A DNA stretch of 64,000 bases, taken from assembly GCA_041398965.1 (NCBI GenBank), contig JAWKTT010000012.1:84634-148633 (forward strand), in the 5' to 3' direction. Origin of the DNA: JAWKTT01 sp041398965. Lineage in GTDB: Bacteria; Planctomycetota; Planctomycetia; Planctomycetales; Planctomycetaceae. Position numbers and translations under genes: made by a program. Positions 25,035 to 33,001 of the stretch are shown here, piece by piece; position 1 is the stretch's first letter; each line of letters starts with the position of its first letter. The notes beneath the pieces were generated by a model that was not told the origin of the DNA, searched no databases, and worked only from the letters and a program-made list of their open reading frames with translations.

Positions 25035-26678
25035 CTACCGATTGAGCGGAGGTGCGAGTGTGTCGCGATAGGGGTCAACGTAGGCTCCACTCTTTCCGTT
25101 GTCGTAGCCGCGTTCGTGGATATCGCGGGGATCACCGGTTGTACAACCGAGGATGACGGAATGGATTTTCTGATGAACGGAACGATTGTGTCTGATAATC
25201 AGGACGGAGTAGTCTGGCGTTGGTGTTGATGAATGTCTTGCCGGTCCCGCAATTGAGGGGGTGAGGCGGATATAGCCGACCTGGGTTGGGTCTGGGGCGA
25301 TTTGCCAGGAGGCCGGTTCGACCAACTCTGGAATTAAAGTCAACAATTCCTTCGCGAGGTTGGTCGGCAGTCGGTAGTAGTTGGTCGAAACGGTGCTATC
25401 TGTTGGTTTGTCCCCAACCGTCTGGCCGGGCTTTGTTAAACTTGCGCGGTAATCTGTGAGGAACTTGAGGATTTCCGTATGAACCTGCGTTTGCGGTTCT
25501 GCACAAACCACCAGCAAGCCTGGCTTCGGAAAACTCCACGACCCGGAGCCGCCCAGTTCACTCCAGACGCTATCGCCGCCGAGTTGTTTAAGGATTAGTT
25601 CGATCGCATCGATATCGACCTGACTCTGGCAGATGTCACGGATGTCGTAGAGGGCGGTCTGTAGGTTTCGGGACGGATTCTCATTCGAGACGATCTCGAT
25701 GCGGTTTCGTCGAATCTGTGGACTTAATTTGAACTTGGCTAATCCAATTTGCAAGACATCCGAAAGGAGCATGTTCTGGTAAACCAAGTCTGTCGTATCC
25801 GTTGGTAAGTCGACTTTCTGTTCCTTGATCGACTTCTTGTCGAGACGAATCGGAACATGGGTCATGCGTTCAAGTGCAGGAACGAACAACTCGAGCGGAC
25901 AATTGGTGAACTCGACGTGATGCTTTTTCTGCATCGCGTCGGCGAGTACTTCGTAGTTGGGTGTGTCGGTGGTAATGAAGGTCTGCCGACCGGGTTTCCG
26001 GATGGCGGTCAAGAGGAGGACGATCTCTCGATGGACTTTCGCCGTCTGCCTGACGACCAGCGACTCACCCGCAAAAGTGACGCTACCCAAGTCCGTTCTG
26101 GAGTCCCAGTTTGGGGCGTCGGCGTCGCATCCGGCCGCGTGCATCAGCGTTGCTTTCAAGGCCTCAAGAGTGATCCCACTATCGCAGAGGTCTCCCACCG
26201 GATAGACGACGGAGTCGTATTGACTTTCAAGATGCTCCAGCGATGTGATATGCAGTAAGCCGTTGCGAACGAACCAACCGACGCGGAGTTCTTCGAGGCG
26301 TGCCAGCAAGATATAGACTGGCTCTTTCTGTAAGTCGTCGGTCCAAGTTTCATTTTCGAAATCGATCCCCGACATCTCGAGATTGATGGTATCCGGGATC
26401 ACCGTCATGCCAGTCTCCTGGGAGAGCCAATCGAACACTTTCCGCAGCGATACGGATTCGAAGGTCTTCGTCACTTTCTTCTGTAACGGCTTTGGATAGA
26501 ACGGTGTCGGGTCGACAAAGCGTGGTTCTTTGGCGATGACAATCGCAGTGGTGGCATCGTCCGCACCGATCGCTGGCGGAGACAGTGCGCCGCCGAACCC
26601 GTGGAAACCGATCAGAAGGCCAAGAACCCCGTAGCTTGCAAGACGGTTCAGCACTCGTCGAGCCATCGACTGCCACAT
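25035..26678 (-). CDS. exported secretin/STN-domain-like protein (planctomycete), unknown role
   Basis: 547 residues from ATG 26678 (G-rich site GGGGGG upstream). Signal peptide RRVLNRLASYGVLGLLIGFH, cleavage near AIGADD. Residues about 50-140 look like an STN/TonB short N-terminal-type domain (VTKTFESVSLRKVFDWLSQE, GMTVIPDTINLEMSG, EEPVYILLARLEELRV-like helix). A second similar unit lies near 235-330 (NYEVLADAMQKKHHVEFTNC, DLVYQNMLLSDVLQIGLAKF). Repeated patterns of the form (Y)xxVYPVGDL and LTDYRASL recall planctomycete secretin-associated proteins, but no secretin beta-barrel is recognised, so it may be a periplasmic secretin-like adaptor. Monocistronic, bounded by inverted repeats. Confidence 0.6.
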   Translation of the reverse strand: MWQSMARRVLNRLASYGVLGLLIGFHGFGGALSPPAIGADDATTAIVIAKEPRFVDPTPFYPKPLQKKVTKTFESVSLRKVFDWLSQETGMTVIPDTINLEMSGIDFENETWTDDLQKEPVYILLARLEELRVGWFVRNGLLHITSLEHLESQYDSVVYPVGDLCDSGITLEALKATLMHAAGCDADAPNWDSRTDLGSVTFAGESLVVRQTAKVHREIVLLLTAIRKPGRQTFITTDTPNYEVLADAMQKKHHVEFTNCPLELFVPALERMTHVPIRLDKKSIKEQKVDLPTDTTDLVYQNMLLSDVLQIGLAKFKLSPQIRRNRIEIVSNENPSRNLQTALYDIRDICQSQVDIDAIELILKQLGGDSVWSELGGSGSWSFPKPGLLVVCAEPQTQVHTEILKFLTDYRASLTKPGQTVGDKPTDSTVSTNYYRLPTNLAKELLTLIPELVEPASWQIAPDPTQVGYIRLTPSIAGPARHSSTPTPDYSVLIIRHNRSVHQKIHSVILGCTTGDPRDIHERGYDNGKSGAYVDPYRDTLAPPLNR

Positions 26679-26868
26679 GACGCACCCCCCAGATTGTTGA
26701 AGCACTCGGAACTGGTCGCCACTGATCTCGCCCGACATCAGGAACGACACCCCATCTGATGGCTCTTAAAACGGTTCCGATTGTCCCGCATCAACAGCGA
26801 AACCCCCTCCATCTCCATCGTTTCCTTAGGGGCTGGGTGGCATGTTCGATTGTTTTGGGTGCCACGCT

Positions 26869-26914
26869 GGGTGACCCCCGGCCAATTTATTGGCCGGGTC
26901 GCAGAGAGCTGACC
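26869..26914. repeat. REP family 2, single copy
   Basis: GGGTGACCCCCGGCC, AATTTATT loop, GGCCGGGTCGCAGAGAGC. Same family as the pair around RAYT-C (32058 and 32741) and the copy in 30572-30808. The surrounding 410-bp gap (26679-27087) holds otherwise only the repeats listed. Confidence 0.7.
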
Positions 26915-27015
26915 ACGGAAAGCACTTTCTCCAATATCACGATTGTCTCCACCGAGGGCAACTTCTGGTAATGTTGACTCGGTCAAACACACTTCTCCGG
27001 GCGATGTAAATCGCC

Positions 27016-27036
27016 AGGTGCCATGCCCTCGCTTGC
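27016..27036. repeat. 21-bp inverted repeat, right copy
   Basis: Exact reverse complement of 24975-24995; abuts the REP family 3 copy at 27041. Confidence 0.7.
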
Positions 27037-27040
27037 GACT

Positions 27041-27078
27041 GGGTGGCGGGGGCGCTCTGCGTTAGTGGAAGCCCCCGG
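27041..27078. repeat. REP family 3, left of RAYT-B
   Basis: GGGTGGCGGGGGCGCTCTGC, GTTAGTGGAAGCCCCCGG. GGGGGC and GCCCCC pair around a GCTCTGCGTTAGTGGAA loop. Inverted copy at 27689-27725. Confidence 0.75.
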
Positions 27079-27087
27079 ACGGGGGGC

Positions 27088-27669
27088 TCACGAATCACAT
27101 GTCATTCCGACCGTCCACTCGGGAGGCAATCGGTCGATCACAATCGGGCCGGTCCCGATCGCGTACCAGTTGGCGGATGACCATTTCCAATCGGTCGCCC
27201 GTTCCACCAGTCCTTTCCGGACCGGGTTCAGGTGAATGTCTTGAATCATCTTCTCCAGCGTCTGTGGCTCGGTGACGTTGCGATCGTACCCGCCTCCACG
27301 TTGCCAGAAATGAGTTTCTGTTTTCGTTCCACGTTGAGCTTGCAGCTTCGGCAACCACTCATGTGCGTGCTCTCGCAGGTAGGCTAACGCTTTGCGAGAC
27401 ACGGGCCATTTCATTTCTTTAAGCACACTGGCCATGTTGTCTTCGGCACACCCAAAATGGATCAGCAGGTGGACGTGATTGGGCATGAAGACATACGCCC
27501 AAATGGCCATTTCCTGATCCTGCCGAACTTTGTTGATGGCGTCTGCCAGCCAGTTGCAGACGCGTTCTCGCTCGAGAAACCAGAAACCACGATCACACCC
27601 AAACGTCAACTCGTGAGCGTGCCCGAATTCGTTGTACGACTGACGATGCTGTTGACGACGAGGATTCAT
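27088..27669 (-). CDS. REP-associated tyrosine transposase RAYT-B (IS200/IS605-like Y1_Tnp)
   Basis: 193 residues from ATG 27669. FGHAHELTFGCDRGFWFLER is the N-terminal strand of the family; the metal-binding HUH pair is in WAYVFMPNHVHLLIHF (H65, H67); the catalytic Tyr is Y128 in FWQRGGGYDRNVTEP. QDIHLNPVRKGLVERATDW ends the domain. All key residues are intact, so it may be active as a single-strand nuclease on REP hairpins. No IS200-type left/right ends or TnpB: it is a single-copy RAYT bracketed by inverted REP family 3 copies at 27041 and 27689. Confidence 0.88.
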   Translation of the reverse strand: MNPRRQQHRQSYNEFGHAHELTFGCDRGFWFLERERVCNWLADAINKVRQDQEMAIWAYVFMPNHVHLLIHFGCAEDNMASVLKEMKWPVSRKALAYLREHAHEWLPKLQAQRGTKTETHFWQRGGGYDRNVTEPQTLEKMIQDIHLNPVRKGLVERATDWKWSSANWYAIGTGPIVIDRLPPEWTVGMTCDS

Positions 27670-27688
27670 CCCCGGATGATACCCACCT

Positions 27689-27725
27689 CCGGGGGCTTCC
27701 GCTACGCGGAGCGCCCCCGCCACCC
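27689..27725. repeat. REP family 3, right of RAYT-B (inverted)
   Basis: CCGGGGGCTTCCGCTACGCG, GAGCGCCCCCGCCACCC: reverse complement of the left copy with about three differences. Confidence 0.75.
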
Positions 27726-27860
27726 AGCCGTACAACGAACTGGCGCACGCCCACGGGTTGACGAATGGAACGGCTCATCTGTACATTTGCCAACGGAGCG
27801 GGCTGCTGCTCGTGGACTCGTTTCCTCCCGTATGGACCATCAGCATCACTCCCACTTCGC

Positions 27861-27909
27861 AAGCCCCCCGCCCGGGGGCAGCCGCTCACGCGGGGCGCCC
27901 TCGCCACAC
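27861..27909. repeat. REP family 3, diverged third copy
   Basis: AAGCCCCCCGCCCGGGGGC, AGCCGCTCACGCGGGGCGCC, CTCGCCACACAG. Inside the 370-bp gap between RAYT-B and the LRR gene; no gene is seen in the rest of that gap. Confidence 0.6.
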
Positions 27910-28041
27910 AGTCGCGTCGTTCACAAGAGGGAATCAAATCGGCCAACTTCCTGCTGCGACGAAAAGTCCGATTCCCGACAACCCGCTGCTCCCATGCACA
28001 ATGAAGCCAGCAGCCGTTTCCACCATTCGGACATAAACACT

Positions 28042-29760
28042 ATGAAGATGCGATCGCAATCAACCCTTCGCCACTTGAAACATCTCAGTCTTCTTTGGTT
28101 CTCAATAATCGCATCAGGGATTCAATGTGGATGTGAGGGAGAGAACGCGCCAGCGCCACAGCCGAATGTAGTCACCGCCCCTGAGGCTGACAGTCAATCG
28201 AGCCAATTGGAGGCTGCCCCAATCACTGCAACCGACTTCGCACGCATGAGATTTCAAAACTGGGACCAATGGGATAAAGACTTTACGGGCAAAACGATTC
28301 GACTTGTGGGAACAATTTCCAAACTGACTTTCAATCTTGGTGTCACAAACACGGCGACCCCGAAAGTCGTTCACGCTGTTGAAGTGTCGGGGGAGTCCTT
28401 CACTTGGACTGGTAATTGGGCTGGAGCCACTCCTCAACAAGTCGAATGCCATTTTGCAGACAATAGTGATCTACAGACGTTGAACGTGGGGCAGGAAGTT
28501 ACGATTCAGGGGACTGTTCTGCCTCCGCCGCAAGGACGACGACACATCTTCGGCGATATTCTCGTCAATTGCGAACTTATTGACGCGAAAATGCCGCAAG
28601 AAGATCGGACCACTCCTATGCGGCCGAACGTCCTGTCTGTCGAGCAATACCGTTCGAGCGAACAGCACTTGCAAACTCTCCGCAGCGGCATCATCGTTGC
28701 AGAACGATTCTGGATTGACGACGATGATTTTAGTGACGACGGAACCCTCCGTGCAGATTTTATCGATGCGGCACGCAACATACCATTTATTACGTCCTTT
28801 CAGATTTATTCTGGCACAAGTGCTCCGACACGTCAGTTGGCAACACTTCCAAGTGTGAGAGAACTCTCCTTTGCTGAAGGCGTCCAGATCACGCCCAGCG
28901 ACGTTGAGTCGCTACAACAGTGCGCTAGTCTGGAAGTACTGAGTCTCAGTGGCGAAGACGTCTTGACGGACCAACTTGCTGAGGCTGTCGGAAAATGCAC
29001 AACGCTAATCGCTCTTTCTGTCTCTCATCGAGCGCCACTTACAGATCAAGGACTCGTGTCGCTAGCGAACCTGAAGGGGCTTCAGGTTCTAAAACTGCCT
29101 GAGACGAGAATCTCCGACGAAGGGTGCAGGTCGCTGAGAGATTTCGCTGATTTGAGACAACTGATCCTTGGATCATCGCAGATTCAAAGCAACGGATTGG
29201 CGATGCTCGGAGAACTACCACACCTTGTCGACCTGGAAATCACTAAGTGTGACAGTGCCGCTCTTCAGGGCTTGGCCGCACTCAAGCATTTGCGACGACT
29301 AAAGATCGGCCCAGATGTTCAGATCACTGACCCCTCTTTCCTAAGCTCTATGACAAGCCTGGAAATACTCGACTTGCATAAAAATGAATCCAACATTGAC
29401 CAATTGCTGGGAGAATTGGGTCCACTGTCGAGATTGAATCTACTTGACGTGAGTATTACATCTGCAAGTGACACAGGCCTGGAGGCGTTCTGTTCACGCC
29501 CACACTTACAATTACAAAGTATTAACTTGGGAACAACCCGTGTCACGGACAAGGGCATGACTACGTTTTGCCAACAGACTTGGCCGAACCTCAAATCAAT
29601 CGTACTCCAAGGGACGTCAATCACGGGAACAGGAGTCAAGAGTATTACCAATATACCCACGCTGTTCTATTTGGATATTCGATTGACTGAAGTCACCCGC
29701 GACGAATCCATGACGTTATTGGATTCGCACCCTAACAAATACTTTCGCTGCGAAAAATAG
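28042..29760 (+). CDS. leucine-rich-repeat protein with N-terminal OB-fold-like domain
   Basis: 572 residues from ATG 28042 (the frame stays open far upstream through REP sequence, which is not credible coding). Hydrophobic N terminus (LKHLSLLWFSIIASGIQC) with a Cys pair resembling, but not fitting well, a lipobox. Residues about 65-185 look like a tRNA_anti-like OB fold (DKDFTGKTIRLVGTISKLTF, VGQEVTIQGTVLPPPQG, HIFGDILVNCELI). From about 265 on, RNI-type LRRs: LEVLSLSGEDVLTDQ, LIALSVSHRAPLTDQGL, LQVLKLPETRISDEGC, LRQLILGSSQIQSNGL, and more to the C terminus. Probably exported to the periplasm or membrane; function unknown. Confidence 0.7.
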   Translation: MKMRSQSTLRHLKHLSLLWFSIIASGIQCGCEGENAPAPQPNVVTAPEADSQSSQLEAAPITATDFARMRFQNWDQWDKDFTGKTIRLVGTISKLTFNLGVTNTATPKVVHAVEVSGESFTWTGNWAGATPQQVECHFADNSDLQTLNVGQEVTIQGTVLPPPQGRRHIFGDILVNCELIDAKMPQEDRTTPMRPNVLSVEQYRSSEQHLQTLRSGIIVAERFWIDDDDFSDDGTLRADFIDAARNIPFITSFQIYSGTSAPTRQLATLPSVRELSFAEGVQITPSDVESLQQCASLEVLSLSGEDVLTDQLAEAVGKCTTLIALSVSHRAPLTDQGLVSLANLKGLQVLKLPETRISDEGCRSLRDFADLRQLILGSSQIQSNGLAMLGELPHLVDLEITKCDSAALQGLAALKHLRRLKIGPDVQITDPSFLSSMTSLEILDLHKNESNIDQLLGELGPLSRLNLLDVSITSASDTGLEAFCSRPHLQLQSINLGTTRVTDKGMTTFCQQTWPNLKSIVLQGTSITGTGVKSITNIPTLFYLDIRLTEVTRDESMTLLDSHPNKYFRCEK

Positions 29761-29876
29761 AAGGCAGCCGAGATAGGGGTAAGGATGGCGTCGCTTGTGG
29801 TGGTGCTCGATTGCAGGGGGCGTACTTGACAATCTACTGGACAGAAACTTCATAACTATGAAACAGCCACAAGGAA
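29761..29876. other. short intergenic stretch before a REP
   Basis: 116 bp after the LRR gene with no recognised signal; leads into the single REP at 29877. Confidence 0.3.
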
Positions 29877-29898
29877 GTCAGGCAGGAGCCTGACCTAC
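29877..29898 (-). repeat. single GTAG-REP (CTCC variant)
   Basis: On the minus strand GTAG plus GTCAGGC-TCCT-GCCTGAC. It directly precedes the toxin stump at 29900. Confidence 0.75.
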
Positions 29899-29899
29899 A

Positions 29900-29989
29900 C
29901 GAACTGGTCTTCATAGGACCCAGGTCACGAAGGTGTTCGTTCTGATCGATGAGTATGGGCGGCCAATCACTGCCTATCCGATTTACTGA
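29900..29989 (+). pseudogene. C-terminal stump of a lost toxin
   Basis: From the REP edge an open frame reads RTGLHRTQVTKVFVLIDEYG then RPITAYPIY and TGA at 29987-29989. The pattern (strand, xxDExGxxxTAYP, stop) is the typical end of several CdiA/Rhs RNase-type toxin domains. Only ~30 residues remain; an immunity-like gene follows after 17 bp. Confidence 0.5.
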
Positions 29990-30006
29990 GCATAGGAGTA
30001 GGCAGC

Positions 30007-30411
30007 ATGGCTACTGAAGTGAACTACTTTATATTTTGGGGGCTATTTGTGCTTTTGGAAGTCGCTGAGTTAACGGAGGGCGTGTCGTTTTTAGACTTTG
30101 ATCCCGATGACGAGGCGGACGTGCGTAGAATCGCCGTGAACTATTTTCTACCACCTCTAAAGCAAGCGTCAGTCAAGAGACAGCTTGAAATACAGGCTAC
30201 AATTGCATTCTATGCTCGCAGCGGTGATCCGCCTTTTCAGATGCTAAGGGATCGTTGCCAAGAGTTGACGCTTTCGGATCCCTCGTCCTGGAGGCTGTTC
30301 TTTCTTTGGGTGGAACGGGCGTTGTTCGGGTGTGCGGCAGATGGGCGTCTTTCGTTCCAAAATGTCACAGAATGCCCGAATGAGGAATCTGGGTTTTATG
30401 CCTTCGGGTAG
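30007..30411 (+). CDS. orphan immunity-like protein, unknown family
   Basis: 134 residues from ATG 30007 with AGGAG 8 nt upstream. Starts 17 bp after the stop of a toxin stump. Mostly helical: VNYFIFWGLFVLLEVAELTE, DEADVRRIAVNYFLPPLKQA, KRQLEIQATIAFYARSGDPP, LSDPSSWRLFFLWVERALFG. No motif recognised. The stop is followed within 6 bp by a facing pair of REPs. Immunity role inferred from position only. Confidence 0.5.
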   Translation: MATEVNYFIFWGLFVLLEVAELTEGVSFLDFDPDDEADVRRIAVNYFLPPLKQASVKRQLEIQATIAFYARSGDPPFQMLRDRCQELTLSDPSSWRLFFLWVERALFGCAADGRLSFQNVTECPNEESGFYAFG

Positions 30412-30416
30412 TTCTT

Positions 30417-30567
30417 GTAGGGCAGGCTCCTGCCTGCCTTCCTTGTTGGGCATGATGTTCGCATGCCCGAAGATGATGTCAACAGAGCGACGCATTCGCC
30501 CAGCAACCGCCGCCGAATGCCCATGACTCACCGCCAATCCGGGAAGGCAGGCAGGAGCCTGCCCTAC
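30417..30567. repeat. BIME of two facing CTCC-variant REPs
   Basis: GTAG plus GGCAGG-CT-CCTGCC with extension TGCCTTCC (30417-30442) and the inverted form GGAAGGCAGGCAGGAGCC, TGCCCTAC (30542-30567), about 100 bp apart. Confidence 0.8.
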
Positions 30568-30571
30568 GATT

Positions 30572-30808
30572 ACTGCCCATGACTCCAATCACGATTCGCT
30601 TCGCGCGATCTGGATTCAGAAACGTGCGGCGTTTGTAACATGAAAACGTCACAAAGTGAGCATGCTTCTCACGATCATAAACTCGCCGAGCCACCATCGC
30701 GAATGCCCGTGAACATCGTGTGTGTGATTGGGAGTCCCACGGTCACAGAGACCTCACGGTAGAGCTTCTTGTCGCTCCGCGACCCGGCCAAAAATGGCCG
30801 GGCCACCC
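30572..30808 (-). pseudogene. 5' fragment of a RAYT-C copy plus its REP (duplicate of 32546-32782)
   Basis: 237 bp nearly identical to 32546-32782, about three mismatches seen. It encodes the first ~42 residues of RAYT-C (MVARRVYDREKHAHFVTFSC, RTFLNPDRAKRIVIGVMG) and then ends at the REP pair at 30542. It includes REP family 2 at its far end (CGACCCGGCC-type hairpin). No HUH motif, so it is dead. Confidence 0.85.
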
Positions 30809-30816
30809 AGCGGAAA

Positions 30817-30864
30817 GAAATCCAACAAATGATCTTCAAAACAGTTGGCAGGAGCCTGCCCTAC
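30817..30864 (-). repeat. CTCC-variant REP with shared tail
   Basis: Reverse complement of the 16582-16635 unit (AAATCCAACAAATGATCTTC ... GGCAGGAGCCTGCCCTAC), one or two differences. Sits 14 bp after the Imm11-like gene's stop. Confidence 0.75.
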
Positions 30865-30878
30865 ACGAACTGAACGGG

Positions 30879-31853
30879 TCAGATCATCGTCATCTCCTCT
30901 TGAGCTTCGGCTTCGTAGAGTCGACCGTACCGACGGTATGCCCTTATCGGATCGGCCCACTGCAATTGCTCGATGTCGGTTTGTAGGTTGGTCAATAGGC
31001 AATCTACGTTGGGACAACTCAAGAATAAACGGCATTCATCGGCAACGAAGTCCCTACCTTCATAGCTTCCGAGATAATTGGATTGCAATGAGTCAACTTG
31101 AAGTCGTGCATCCAAGGCATTCTCGAACAAATGGATTCTGGAAGTCTCGTCCGACGTGCCGCGCAATGGCAAGACGAGCACAAGTGTATGCCGCTTTAAA
31201 CGCCGACGTTCCTCCCGATGGTCATCCTCCTGCATACGCCAATTTACATCCGGAGGAATTGGCCACACTTTCTTGAACTCAAAACCTTGTAGTTGATGGG
31301 ACTCGACTAGATCTACGAAATGATTGGTCACGAACACAGACATCGGCATCTCCCGTATCCGAAAAATCGAAAGCCCTTGCACCTTCTGAGCGTCAAACGA
31401 AAAATATTCAATGTCGCTGGCCGTTGTCGGTGGGTCGCACCAGAACTCACATCGTGAACCAATCTGGTCGAGTGCGTCAGTAACTGTAAGGATATTAAAG
31501 AGGAAAAACCTCGTAGTCGTAGTCGTTGCCAAGGGCAGAGTCTCGCCATTCGACTCCAAAAGATCATGAAGAACCTTGACGGCGCGTTCACTGAAAGCAG
31601 GAAGAACCATGTCAACGCATGGATAGTCATTGAATTCAGACACACGTCCCTCAGCAGTTGGAGTTGGCCAACACTCTACCAGTTTCGGTTGTGTCCATTC
31701 CGGATCTTCCTCTGCAACTGCGAAACCAGGTGTCAGATCATCATCTAACGAATCTCTACCTAGTACAGAAGGTGATGGAGCCAATGCAAACCCTTCAAAA
31801 CGTGGGTCGTCGGTTATCTTGTTGAGTTCGTAAATCGCAGTTGTACGCATCAT
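30879..31853 (-). CDS. Imm11/DUF1629-like immunity protein
   Basis: 324 residues from ATG 31853; GGGGAG lies 8 nt upstream. The C-terminal ~170 residues carry the Imm11 pattern: ACVDMVLPAFSERAV-like start (helix KVLHDLLESNGETLPL), FFLFNILTVTDALDQ, AQKVQGLSIFRIREMPMSVF then VTNHFVDLVESHQLQGFEF. The N-terminal ~90 residues are variable and acidic, and a third region (RRLKRHTLVLVLPLRG) follows with extra length, so this is a longer member. Imm11 proteins neutralise polymorphic toxins, mostly in cis. Here the ATGA overlaps the TGA of a toxin stump (31850). Confidence 0.75.
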   Translation of the reverse strand: MMRTTAIYELNKITDDPRFEGFALAPSPSVLGRDSLDDDLTPGFAVAEEDPEWTQPKLVECWPTPTAEGRVSEFNDYPCVDMVLPAFSERAVKVLHDLLESNGETLPLATTTTTRFFLFNILTVTDALDQIGSRCEFWCDPPTTASDIEYFSFDAQKVQGLSIFRIREMPMSVFVTNHFVDLVESHQLQGFEFKKVWPIPPDVNWRMQEDDHREERRRLKRHTLVLVLPLRGTSDETSRIHLFENALDARLQVDSLQSNYLGSYEGRDFVADECRLFLSCPNVDCLLTNLQTDIEQLQWADPIRAYRRYGRLYEAEAQEEMTMI

Positions 31854-32122
31854 GGAATAAACTCCCCTGCTTCAATTCGTTTCCAAAGGCTTTCCATCGC
31901 CGCTTGGGCTGATCTATTAGAATTCACTCCTTGAAATGCTTTGCCCAACGCCAGGAAAAACTTGTCGGTGTGAGTGCCCGCATGTCCCGCCTCAGCCCAA
32001 AAACCGTTGATTGCAGCGTCTCGCAAGTCTTCGCCCAAATACTTATTGAATTTCGCTGGGTGGCCCGGCCATTTTATTGGCCGGGTCGCGGAGCGACAAG
32101 AAGCCTGACCGTCAGCTCTCAT
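31850..32122 (-). pseudogene. 3' stump of a toxin gene, possibly AHH-type nuclease end
   Basis: 90 codons, but the first ~23 are translated REP family 2 sequence; the authentic part begins near 32057 with KFNKYLGEDLRDAAINGFWA. It continues EAGHAGTHTDKFFLALG and ends AQAAMESLWKRIEAGEFIP. The HxGTHxxKF run followed by a helical end RxxxRGELxx-like resembles the C-terminal half of AHH or related His-Me-finger toxin domains; the AHH motif itself would lie upstream and is missing. Overlaps the Imm11-like start by 4 bp. Confidence 0.5.
32058..32102. repeat. REP family 2, left of RAYT-C
   Basis: GGGTGGCCCGGCC, ATTTTATT, GGCCGGGTCGCGGAGCGAC, AAG. Two hairpins: CCCGGCC/GGCCGGG and GTCGC-GGA-GCGAC. 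Inverted relative to 32741-32782. Confidence 0.8.
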
Positions 32123-32125
32123 TCT

Positions 32126-32671
32126 CTAGCTGATGGTGAACTCGTCATCCGACTCCATTCCCGGCGGCCAATGAATGGGTGTGCCGACCGACTTGCCCTG
32201 ATCGTACCATCGAGCAGAACTCCAGGGCCAGTCGGTCGGGCATGCGACCAACCCGGCCCGAACCGGATTCTGGTGCATGTATTGAAGCTTCTCTTCAAAC
32301 TTGTCGCGGGTCCAGATGTTGAATCCATAATAACGAGCCTGCCAGATCGGATCGGTGCCGGGAATTCGTTTCCAGTACTCAGCGAACTTCTTCTGAAAGA
32401 GACCCTTGAGTAATCTCGACGACTGCGTCTTCCACACGTCCATGAACGAACTGAGTTGCTCGATTTGCGGAAACCAAATCAATGCGTGGACGTGATCGGG
32501 CATGATTACGAATCCGGAACAGATGCCACCTTGCTTTGCCAACTGACTGCCCATGACTCCAATCACGATTCGCTTCGCGCGATCCGGATTCAGAAACGTG
32601 CGGCGTTTGTAACATGAAAACGTCACAAAGTGAGCATGCTTCTCACGATCATAAACTCGCCGAGCCACCAT
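32126..32671 (-). CDS. REP-associated tyrosine transposase RAYT-C
   Basis: 181 residues from ATG 32671 (an upstream start would read into repeat sequence). N-terminal REKHAHFVTFSCYKRRTF; HUH in GFVIMPDHVHALIWF (H60, H62); catalytic Tyr in IWQARYYGFNIW (Y114 or Y115); QYMHQNPVRAGLVACPTDWP at the end. Compared with RAYT-B the helix between HUH and Tyr is of another subgroup (SSFMDVWKTQSSRLLKG). Key residues intact. Bracketed by inverted copies of REP family 2, which is also scattered elsewhere in the window. Confidence 0.88.
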   Translation of the reverse strand: MVARRVYDREKHAHFVTFSCYKRRTFLNPDRAKRIVIGVMGSQLAKQGGICSGFVIMPDHVHALIWFPQIEQLSSFMDVWKTQSSRLLKGLFQKKFAEYWKRIPGTDPIWQARYYGFNIWTRDKFEEKLQYMHQNPVRAGLVACPTDWPWSSARWYDQGKSVGTPIHWPPGMESDDEFTIS

Positions 32672-32740
32672 CGCGAATGCCCGTGAACATCGTGTGTGTG
32701 ATTGGGAGTCCCACGGTAACAGAAACCTCACGGTAGAGCT

Positions 32741-32782
32741 TCTTGTCGCTCCGCGACCCGGCCAAAAATGGCCGGGCCACCC
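32741..32782. repeat. REP family 2, right of RAYT-C (inverted)
   Basis: CTTGTCGCTCCGCGACCCGG, CCAAAAATGG, CCGGGCCACCC. Reverse complement of the left copy with a shorter loop. Confidence 0.8.
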
Positions 32783-32789
32783 GTTTCGA

Positions 32790-32936
32790 GTAGGTCAGGC
32801 TGTGCCTGACGCGAGTTTGCGTGAGCGTTCAAGATATATTGGTTAACGCTTGCTTTGACAGATCGATCGTACGTTTGTTGAGTCAACAACCGGCGACGGG
32901 GTCGTGGAGTTGGTCGTAAGGCGCATCCTGACCTAC
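32790..32936. repeat. BIME copy 4
   Basis: GTAG-hairpin 32790-32810, spacer as in copies 1-3 (GCGAGTTTGCGTGAGC, CAGATCGATCGTAC, GGGGTCGTGGAGTTGGTC), inverted REP with substitutions ending CCTGACCTAC at 32936. Lies 7 bp from REP family 2. Confidence 0.85.
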
Positions 32937-32940
32937 CTGA

Positions 32941-33001
32941 TGGCACCTCATTTGCCTGGACAGTGATGTCTGACAGACAGGGGTGAGTCGAATCATCGGG
33001 G
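32941..33001. repeat. segment shared with 13742-13800
   Basis: GCACCTCATTTGCCTGGACA ... GTGATGTCTGACAGACAGG ... GTGAGTCGAATCATCGG. About three quarters identical to the segment at the left edge of the island, so the two may be borders or copies of a further element. Confidence 0.5.

Noticed and set aside
29765..29790. GATAGGGGTAAGG, like the presumed 3' end of the group II intron remnant at 16452
   Set aside because: Only about ten bases match and no domain V hairpin lies beside it; chance cannot be excluded.
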